From NCBI GenBank assembly GCA_003232715.1, contig QIJG01000243.1, positions 1 to 6,761 on the forward strand: a DNA stretch of 6,761 bases, given 5' to 3'. Source of the stretch: Nitrospirota bacterium (GTDB lineage: Bacteria > Nitrospirota > Thermodesulfovibrionia > Thermodesulfovibrionales > JdFR-85). Position 1 is the first letter of the stretch. The number at the start of each line of letters is the position of its first letter. Positions 1 to 4,377 of this stretch are shown here, piece after piece. A program made the position numbers and the translations under genes. The notes under the pieces are model-generated. The model did not search any database. It was not told the origin of the DNA and saw only the letters and a program-made list of their open reading frames with translations.

Positions 1-325
1 GGCTCCTTGCCCAGTAGAGGTCCGTCCCGTCCTTAAAGAGAATGTAGACGAAAGAAAACCCGAAAAAGGAATAGCCTCTCACGACAGTCGACCCAGGAAC
101 AGAAAGCATGGCCGTTGTAAGCGGGTAAGTAATCTGGTCCTCTACCACCTGAGGTGCCTGTCCGGGGTATTTGGTGTAAACAATCACCTGAACATCCGAG
201 AGGTCAGGAATTGCGTCAAGTGGCATATTTGCCAAAGAATAAACACCCCAGAGGAGAATAAAGACAGTGGCAAGTATAATCAGAAACCTGTTTTTTATCG
301 AGTATTCAATTATCTTCTCAAGCAT
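1..325 (-). CDS. cusA: CusA/CzcA-family heavy-metal RND efflux pump, N-terminal part (runs off left edge)
   Basis: Inner-membrane, proton-driven pump of the heavy-metal RND family, which with CusB and CusC forms a tripartite Cu(I)/Ag(I) exporter. Only the first 108 codons are present. The translation starts MLEKIIEYSIKNRF, has the first membrane helix at about residues 13-31, and then the family's well-conserved segment: A-I-P-D-L-S-D-V-Q-V at about 40-49, YPGQAPQVVEDQITYPL at about 54-70 and the SVPG and RGYSFFGFSFVY stretches. It resembles E. coli CusA more than CzcA, mainly in the YSFFGFSFVY region and the DGTDLYWARS end. The methionine triad and proton-relay residues that would fix metal specificity lie outside the window. 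The ATG shares one base with the TGA of the adaptor gene, and GAGGAG lies 8 nt upstream, so translational coupling is likely. Family assignment is very secure; copper/silver rather than zinc/cobalt is inferred from the neighbours. Confidence 0.95.
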   Translation of the reverse strand, partial: MLEKIIEYSIKNRFLIILATVFILLWGVYSLANMPLDAIPDLSDVQVIVYTKYPGQAPQVVEDQITYPLTTAMLSVPGSTVVRGYSFFGFSFVYILFKDGTDLYWARS

Positions 326-339
326 CAGTACTTCTCCTC
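325..339 (-). promoter_or_regulatory. cusA ribosome-binding site and stop/start overlap
   Basis: On the minus strand GAGGAG (339-334) precedes the cusA ATG (325-323) by 8 nt. The TGA ending the DUF3347 reading frame (327-325) overlaps that ATG as TGATG. This supports both the cusA start and the view that the DUF3347 frame is the genuine end of the adaptor gene. Confidence 0.8.
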
Positions 340-1008
340 ATTTCCACAAACAAGCATATCCTTGCCGAGGTACGGATTCTGAACATCAGCCGCCTTCTGC
401 AACCAGAACTCCTTCTTCATGGGACAGAAATAGAGTTTGATTCCGGCGGTAAGTGCACTCGTCCTGCCGGCGCCCCTGACATAGGAAGCCATCACCATAC
501 TGAGCGCTGCAAAGGAATCCCGCTCCTTCACGATATCTCCGGAAAGGAGTCCATCAATAGAGTCCTCAATCGGACGTGTAATTTTCTCCAGATTCCCCTC
601 CGGGTCCAATGCCTTTATCTTACTGACCGTCACGGACAGGGAACGCGCCCCTTCGGCCACAGCAACGGGAGATTCCTCAACCAACGCGCTGTGTATGTCT
701 GTATAATCATCAACCACTTCTGTCATCAGCTTCTTCTGTTCCTTACTCATCTCCGGATTGAGCATGGCACCCTTCTTACTTTCAGCGCCCTCCTTTTTAA
801 CTCCAGGCCCAGCGTCTTCCTTCTTCATCTTCATGTCCATCTTCATATCTATCTTCTGTGACACCTTCTTGGTTGCACCATCTTTCTTTTTGGCTTCAGA
901 CCCGGCATCTTCCTTCTTCATCTTCATGTCCATCTTCATATCCATCTTCTGTGACGCCTTCTTGGTTGCACGTTGCACCATCTTTCTTTTTGGCTTCAGG
1001 CCCGGCAT
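325..1008 (-). CDS. cusB: C-terminal portion of frameshifted CusB adaptor: Met-rich repeat linker plus DUF3347 domain
   Basis: This is the downstream half of the adaptor gene, in a different frame from the upstream half because of a 7-bp duplication at 965-978. As an open frame from the ATG at 1008 it gives 227 aa: 15 out-of-frame-derived residues, two full Lys/Met-rich repeats (about 16-77), then a DUF3347-like domain (about 85-227). The domain shows the family's typical end: Y-F-C-P-M, W-L-Q, N-P-Y-L-G-K-D-M-L-V-C-G, with Cys195 and Cys221 and Met197 as plausible metal ligands. DUF3347 domains are known as C-terminal parts of CusB-like adaptors and in periplasmic metal-handling proteins. 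The stop overlaps the cusA start. A purine-rich AAGGAAG sits directly before the ATG at 1008, so a restart is conceivable, but the product would lack any signal sequence and so would not reach the periplasm. Most likely the tail of one ancestral 671-aa protein rather than a separate gene. Confidence 0.75.
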   Translation of the reverse strand: MPGLKPKRKMVQRATKKASQKMDMKMDMKMKKEDAGSEAKKKDGATKKVSQKIDMKMDMKMKKEDAGPGVKKEGAESKKGAMLNPEMSKEQKKLMTEVVDDYTDIHSALVEESPVAVAEGARSLSVTVSKIKALDPEGNLEKITRPIEDSIDGLLSGDIVKERDSFAALSMVMASYVRGAGRTSALTAGIKLYFCPMKKEFWLQKAADVQNPYLGKDMLVCGNEEKY

Positions 1009-1051
1009 CTTCCTTCTTCATCTTCATATCCATCTTCTGTGACGCCTTCTT
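778..1051 (-). repeat. Three tandem in-gene repeats encoding a Lys/Met-rich linker
   Basis: Three imperfect direct repeats in the adaptor gene, read on the minus strand: copy 1 about 1051-971 (KKASQKMDMKMKKEDAGP, then EAKKKDGAT, 27 codons), copy 2 about 963-871 (31 codons, with an extra M-D-M-K) and copy 3 about 870-778 (31 codons, with Ile for Met early and a diverged end). Copies 1 and 2 are nearly identical at DNA level apart from a 12-bp M-D-M-K sub-repeat, which points to recent expansion. Each copy carries M-x-M motifs, known as soft-metal (Cu(I)/Ag(I)) ligands in other copper proteins; a metal-binding role here is inferred. The array lies between the adaptor's membrane-proximal domain and DUF3347. 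Confidence 0.9.
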
Positions 1052-2347
1052 GATTGCAAGCATCTTGTTTATGGCCTCTCGCAGGTTGCTCTCCGAATCG
1101 ATGAGGAATTGTCCTGACACTACGGCTATATCACCTTCTTTCAGTCCGGAAAGGACCTGTACGAATCCCTCAGCCTCAGCTCCGAGCTTGACCTCCTTGG
1201 GAAGGAACTTGCCGCCTCCCAGGGACGTGATCACTATATTGCGAACACCCGTCCGGATGACCGCTTCAGAGGGCACGAGTATGGCATCCGAGCTGATCTT
1301 TGACTTCAGCACGATATTGGTATACATGTCCGGCTTAAGTTTCAACCCCGGATTTTCAAACTCCATCCTGGCCTGCACCGTCCTTGTCTTTTTTGAGAGA
1401 TAGGGATAAATGAAGGTGATACGGCCCTTGTAGGAGACACCGGGTTCGTAAGGAAGTGACATCTCCGCCTCCTGACCGACCTTGAGAAAAGGGAGTTCGT
1501 ATTCATAGAAGGAGACCTTCACCCAGACACGGGAAAGGTTGGCGATGGTATAGAGCTTCATCCCGGGATTCACCCTCATGCCTTCAAATACGGGCTTCTT
1601 TATCACCGTACCGGTGGCAGGTGAATGGAGAAGCATGCTCTTCTGCACCTCTCCCCGTTCCTCCAGTACCTTGACCTGAGCGGGATCGATATCCATCAAC
1701 AGGAGCCTCTTTCGCGTGGACTCAAGAAGCGTATCCGCACCCTTCACCACATTCACAAAGGTAGAATCGGAAGTCTTCTCCTTGAACCGAAGCGCCTGAA
1801 GGTACTCCTCCTGTGTAGAAACCAGTGCAGGGGAGTAGATAGAGAGAAGTTTCTGCCCTTTGCGTACCTCTTCACCGGTCGTGTCGACATAGAGTTTCTC
1901 CACCCAGCCCGATATCTTCGTATTAACGTCCTTGACGAGTTCCTCATCATATGTGATATAGCCAACAGTACGAATCGTAGCAAAGAAGGGACGTTTCGTG
2001 ACCTTCCTGGTCCGCACCCCCATGTCCTGCACAGTGATAGGGTTTATCTTGATCACACCCTCAGCCTCATTCTCAGCCTCATCTTCATACACCGGAATCA
2101 GTTTCATCCCCATGGGAGACTTGCCGGGCTTGTCACTGATATAAGTCGGGTCCATTGGGCCCTGCCAGTACTTTATCTTTCTCTTCGCTTTCGATGACTC
2201 TCCTTTACCCCCCTTACCGGCCGTAACACCGGAAGACGTGGAGGCCGGATTCCCCTCCCCCCTGAATGCAAACCACAGGATCCCCGCCAACAGCAGGAGC
2301 GCCAACACGCCAAATGTAATGAAGACCTTTTTAACTTTAACTGCCAT
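896..2347 (-). CDS. cusB: CusB-like periplasmic adaptor (membrane fusion protein), truncated by frameshift
   Basis: Adaptor that links the CusA pump to the outer-membrane channel and delivers metal. Read from ATG 2347 it is 483 aa: an N-terminal membrane anchor/signal helix (about 8-28), a Gly/Ser/Lys-rich spacer, and a CusB-type metal-binding segment at 60-90 (Y-W-Q-G-P-M-D-P then DKPGKSPMGMKLIPVYEDE). Met65, Met79 and Met81 align with the three methionines that bind Cu(I)/Ag(I) in E. coli CusB, with a one-residue gap. The barrel-sandwich and helical hairpin follow (about 100-260, e.g. GWVEKLYVDTTGEEVRKGQ and S-P-A-T-G-T-V), then beta-barrel and membrane-proximal domains to about 430. Residues 433-459 are the first copy of a Met-rich repeat. 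At the 7-bp duplication the frame shifts and the last 24 residues (CNQEGVTEDGYEDG...) are nonsense ending at a TGA (898-896). An ATG at 2362 in the same frame is rejected because its GGAGG is itself the ribosome-binding site for 2347. With one 7-bp copy removed, the gene runs 2347-325 as 671 aa including DUF3347. Confidence 0.9.
   Translation of the reverse strand: MAVKVKKVFITFGVLALLLLAGILWFAFRGEGNPASTSSGVTAGKGGKGESSKAKRKIKYWQGPMDPTYISDKPGKSPMGMKLIPVYEDEAENEAEGVIKINPITVQDMGVRTRKVTKRPFFATIRTVGYITYDEELVKDVNTKISGWVEKLYVDTTGEEVRKGQKLLSIYSPALVSTQEEYLQALRFKEKTSDSTFVNVVKGADTLLESTRKRLLLMDIDPAQVKVLEERGEVQKSMLLHSPATGTVIKKPVFEGMRVNPGMKLYTIANLSRVWVKVSFYEYELPFLKVGQEAEMSLPYEPGVSYKGRITFIYPYLSKKTRTVQARMEFENPGLKLKPDMYTNIVLKSKISSDAILVPSEAVIRTGVRNIVITSLGGGKFLPKEVKLGAEAEGFVQVLSGLKEGDIAVVSGQFLIDSESNLREAINKMLAIKKASQKMDMKMKKEDAGPEAKKKDGATCNQEGVTEDGYEDGHEDEEGRCRV
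965..978. repeat. 7-bp tandem duplication (GTTGCAC x2) causing the cusB frameshift
   Basis: GTTGCAC occurs at 965-971 and again at 972-978. The equivalent position of the next repeat copy (870-879) has the single form GGTTGCACCA. Deleting either 7-bp unit makes the upstream frame (from 2347) continue directly into the DUF3347 frame, so that the text K-D-G-A-T is followed by K-K-A-S-Q-K-M exactly as at the other repeat junction. Confidence 0.93.
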
Positions 2348-2355
2348 CTTTATTT

Positions 2356-2360
2356 CCTCC
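2356..2360 (-). promoter_or_regulatory. cusB ribosome-binding site deciding the start at 2347
   Basis: On the minus strand GGAGG (2360-2356) is followed by 8 nt (AAATAAAG) and ATG at 2347, an ideal spacing. The longer in-frame start at 2362 overlaps this motif and has no comparable site upstream, so 2347 is preferred. Confidence 0.8.
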
Positions 2361-2385
2361 ATTCATTTTCATTATCCAGCGGACA

Positions 2386-2400
2386 AGCCGTCAACCGGCT
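2386..2400 (-). other. Small GC-rich hairpin between cusC and cusB
   Basis: AGCCG (2386-2390) and CGGCT (2396-2400) form a perfect 5-bp stem with a 5-nt loop in the 58-nt gap between the two genes. No T-run follows in the direction of transcription, so it is not a convincing terminator. It could stabilise or process the message; it may also be chance. Confidence 0.35.
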
Positions 2401-2405
2401 GCAAT

Positions 2406-3689
2406 CTAAAACAGTCTCTTCCCAACTGCTGCTTCAAGCTCTGCAAGTTTGTTTTCATAGTCGGTGATAAACCGGTAATAATCGATCTCATAGTCATAAA
2501 GGGTTATCTGGTTATTAACGAGGGTTATAAAGTCCACCTTGTTCACCTTGTATCCTGCAATGGCAGATTGCAGTGACATCGTACTCTGTGGAATTATCCC
2601 GGTTCTGAACAGTTCGATCTGCTGCTCATTCTCCTCTATCTCCGTCAGGATATCTTTTATCCGGAAAAAGACCTTATTCTTCATTGAGTTATACTGCTCT
2701 GTGGCCTTTCGGACATTGGCCTCCTCTTCCGCCACCTTCCTGCTTTCCCTGGTCTTGTACCACAGGGGGATATTTATCGTTACAAAAGCAGAAACAAAAT
2801 CGGTTCTTTCAACCGTTGCGCTATCATCACGCTGTCCATAGCCTATCCCGACATCAAAATCCGGATAAAAATCTTTTTTAGCAAACTTATAGGCAAACCT
2901 GTATCGGTTGATTAAATGTCGCAACCCAAGCAATACCGGACGGTTTTTTACAGCTATCTGCTGCAGACCTTCAAAGGTTAAGTTAAATCCGGTTTGCCTT
3001 ATCTCCCCTATCTCTTTAAAGGGCATCTGAGTGGGACGGTTCAGGAGGGTATTCAGTCGTGCTATCGCTGTCTGCTTCTTTTGCCTCAGAGCGATTAAAC
3101 GATCAATCATCTTTGAGAGCTCTACCTGGGACTTTAACACATCCTGCTGCAACCCGTTGCCAACGGCATATTTGGTCTCCGCTATCTTTATGAACTCTTT
3201 TAAAAGTGCCTTATTATTGTCGGTTATCTCAATTGCCTTGTTTATAAATGAAAGATTATTGTAAACAACTTTAACCTGCTTTACAATATCATTCTTCTTT
3301 TCCATATACTCTTTTTTAACAATCTCCAATTCCTGCTCAGCCATTGCCCCCTTTAATGATAATTTGCCGGGGAAAGGAAACTTCTGCATAATTGATATCT
3401 GCTTCTGGGTCATCGGCTCCTGATTGAGTCTGAAGCTGTCCAGGGGCACATTGACAAGCGATAATTTTAACCGTGGGTCCTCAAGAGATTCAGCCTGGGC
3501 CGGCCTTTCCCTGAATACCCGTATCTTCTCTTCAAATGCCTTGAGTTCCGGGTTGTTTTTGACGGCTTCTTCTATCAATCCGTTCAACCTCTCTTTATAA
3601 TCCAGTCCCTCAGCAAAAACCCAGCCGGCATTTATAACCATCAGAGAGATTATTATAACGGATATAGAAACAGCAAATTTCCTTTTCAT
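2406..3689 (-). CDS. TolC/CusC-like outer-membrane efflux channel
   Basis: Outer-membrane factor of 427 aa that would form the exit duct of the metal efflux complex. An N-terminal signal peptide (about 1-26, cleavage after W-V-F-A) has no lipobox cysteine, unlike the lipoprotein CusC of E. coli. Two outer-membrane-efflux (OEP) repeats follow. The first includes N-N-P-E-L at 45-49, D-P-R-L at 71-74 and the heavy-metal subgroup text EPMTQKQISIMQKFPFPGKL at 91-110. The second includes D-F-Y-P-D-F at 273-278, a beta segment ending in N-I-P-L-W at 306-310, and long amphipathic helices to the C terminus. Length fits the family. Its GAGG site lies inside the last codons of the YtkA-like gene and only 5 nt separate the genes, so the two are probably translationally coupled. 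The sequence is AT-richer than the following adaptor gene. Family secure; a specific gene symbol is not claimed because it lacks the lipoprotein anchor. Confidence 0.93.
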   Translation of the reverse strand: MKRKFAVSISVIIISLMVINAGWVFAEGLDYKERLNGLIEEAVKNNPELKAFEEKIRVFRERPAQAESLEDPRLKLSLVNVPLDSFRLNQEPMTQKQISIMQKFPFPGKLSLKGAMAEQELEIVKKEYMEKKNDIVKQVKVVYNNLSFINKAIEITDNNKALLKEFIKIAETKYAVGNGLQQDVLKSQVELSKMIDRLIALRQKKQTAIARLNTLLNRPTQMPFKEIGEIRQTGFNLTFEGLQQIAVKNRPVLLGLRHLINRYRFAYKFAKKDFYPDFDVGIGYGQRDDSATVERTDFVSAFVTINIPLWYKTRESRKVAEEEANVRKATEQYNSMKNKVFFRIKDILTEIEENEQQIELFRTGIIPQSTMSLQSAIAGYKVNKVDFITLVNNQITLYDYEIDYYRFITDYENKLAELEAAVGKRLF

Positions 3690-3694
3690 AGATA

Positions 3695-4051
3695 TTAAAC
3701 CTCTGTCCTGTCCGGTCTTTTGAATCTTACATCAACATTCCATTGTCCGGCCATTGCAAGTCCCGATACGGCAGTATAAGCGCTTCCCTTTTGCATCGCG
3801 GCGGTTTCATACTTCATCGCCGGCATTACCGGTATGAAGTAAGCAAGTTCAACTTCTGCATCTGTCATTGACCCCTCCCTTGTATTGAGAAGCTCCGCGG
3901 AAATATTGCTCTTTCCAACAACCGGTACGACCTTTTCTATTGAAACCTTTACAGTTATATCCCCCGCCTTTTTTACCATATCAAACCCTCTTGCATATAC
4001 CACTGCCGACAGGAAAAACAGGCCCAAAAAAACAAAAAATATTTTTTTCAT
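3695..4051 (-). CDS. YtkA-like periplasmic protein, first gene of the efflux operon
   Basis: A 118-aa exported protein: signal peptide at about 1-20 (M-K-K, then a hydrophobic run ending V-V-Y-A), then a small beta-sandwich type domain. The segment D-A-E-V-E-L-A-Y-F-I-P-V-M-P-A-M-K-Y at about 64-81, followed by M-A-G-Q-W at 100-104, matches the pattern of the YtkA-like/FixH-related family (an acidic strand, M-P-x-M, then M-A-G-x-W). Members of this family often sit next to copper efflux or cytochrome oxidase assembly genes; their biochemical role is poorly defined. The methionines (Met76, Met79, Met86, Met100) could be soft-metal ligands, so a periplasmic copper-handling role is a reasonable inference but unproven. 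The start is supported by GAGG 5-6 nt before the ATG. It ends 5 nt before the efflux-channel gene. Confidence 0.85.
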   Translation of the reverse strand: MKKIFFVFLGLFFLSAVVYARGFDMVKKAGDITVKVSIEKVVPVVGKSNISAELLNTREGSMTDAEVELAYFIPVMPAMKYETAAMQKGSAYTAVSGLAMAGQWNVDVRFKRPDRTEV

Positions 4052-4186
4052 TTTTACCTCTTTTTTGTATTTTTTCTGGTAGTATTAAACATGAAGATTG
4101 TGAATACAGTATGAAGGAAATGTGAAAAAAAGTTGAGAAACCGTACCTAATCAGGATCCTCATGTATCTCCCTCCCCTATTGTATG

Positions 4187-4210
4187 AATAACCGAATAAC
4201 CGAATGACCG
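4187..4210. repeat. Three tandem 8-bp repeats (AATAACCG, AATAACCG, AATGACCG)
   Basis: Two identical copies (4187-4194, 4195-4202) and a third with one change (4203-4210). They lie about 30 bp inside the predicted leader of the minus-strand operon. An activator/repressor site or simple slippage product are both possible. Confidence 0.6.
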
Positions 4211-4245
4211 GCAACAGGTACTATCAATTTCCATTTTCCCCTGCT

Positions 4246-4274
4246 ATTATATCCGTATTGGGTCATTTTGAGAA
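4246..4274 (-). promoter_or_regulatory. Candidate sigma-70 promoter for the minus-strand efflux operon
   Basis: On the minus strand TTCTCA (4274-4269) and a perfect TATAAT (4251-4246) are separated by exactly 17 bp. A start near 4239 would give a leader of about 190 nt before the YtkA-like ATG, containing the 8-bp repeats. The -35 matches only 4 of 6, so this is a candidate. Confidence 0.45.
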
Positions 4275-4297
4275 AGGGCCATGAGGAGATTGATTCA

Positions 4298-4303
4298 TAT
4301 AAT
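4298..4303 (+). promoter_or_regulatory. Possible copB -10 element (TATAAT)
   Basis: A perfect TATAAT lies 74 bp before the copB start. No good -35 lies at 16-18 bp; TTGAGA at 4268-4273 is 24 bp away, too far for ordinary sigma-70 use. A promoter that depends on an activator would fit, but the call is weak. Confidence 0.3.
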
Positions 4304-4345
4304 CTTCATACTCTTCCAGTACGGTAATTTATAAACTTGCAGAAA

Positions 4346-4364
4346 CCTGTAATCTTAATACAGG
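4346..4364 (+). promoter_or_regulatory. Palindrome overlapping the copB ribosome-binding site (possible operator or RNA hairpin)
   Basis: CCTGTAATCTTAATACAGG has perfect 6-bp arms (CCTGTA/TACAGG) around a 7-nt centre. The right arm runs into the GGGAGG (4363-4368) that lies 9 nt before the copB ATG. The TGTA-N7-TACA form resembles dimer-binding operators, and as RNA it could partly mask the ribosome-binding site. No known regulator motif is matched with confidence. Confidence 0.45.
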
Positions 4365-4377
4365 GAGGACATTAACC

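Larger units (their letters stand above)
4052..4377. other. Divergent regulatory region between the cus-type operon and copB
   Basis: These 326 bp hold no credible gene. They contain a minus-strand promoter candidate (4246-4274), a three-copy 8-bp direct repeat (4187-4210), a plus-strand TATAAT (4298-4303) and a CCTGTA/TACAGG palindrome next to the copB ribosome-binding site. The divergent arrangement suggests shared metal-responsive control, but no regulator gene is present in the window. Confidence 0.6.

Noticed and set aside
758..1403. Plus-strand frames rich in Phe/Ile/Ser repeats (758-1042 and 858-1403)
   Set aside because: They are antisense to the Met/Lys-rich repeats of the adaptor gene, and the apparent repeats are the complement of M-D-M-K-M coding DNA. 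No ribosome-binding site or recognisable domain.
1625..2197. Plus-strand frame of 190 codons
   Set aside because: Lies wholly antisense to well-conserved CusB adaptor sequence; its translation resembles no family.
2348..2362. Longer start for the adaptor at ATG 2362
   Set aside because: The GGAGG within these codons is ideally placed for ATG 2347, which also gives a more typical membrane-anchor N terminus.
3981..4214. Minus-strand frame of 77 codons overlapping the YtkA-like start
   Set aside because: Out of frame with the YtkA-like gene, occupies the promoter region, and has no supporting ribosome-binding site or homology.
4323..4340. Possible sigma-54 promoter upstream of copB (GG and TTGC elements)
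   Set aside because: The GG and GC elements are 14 nt apart rather than the required 10.
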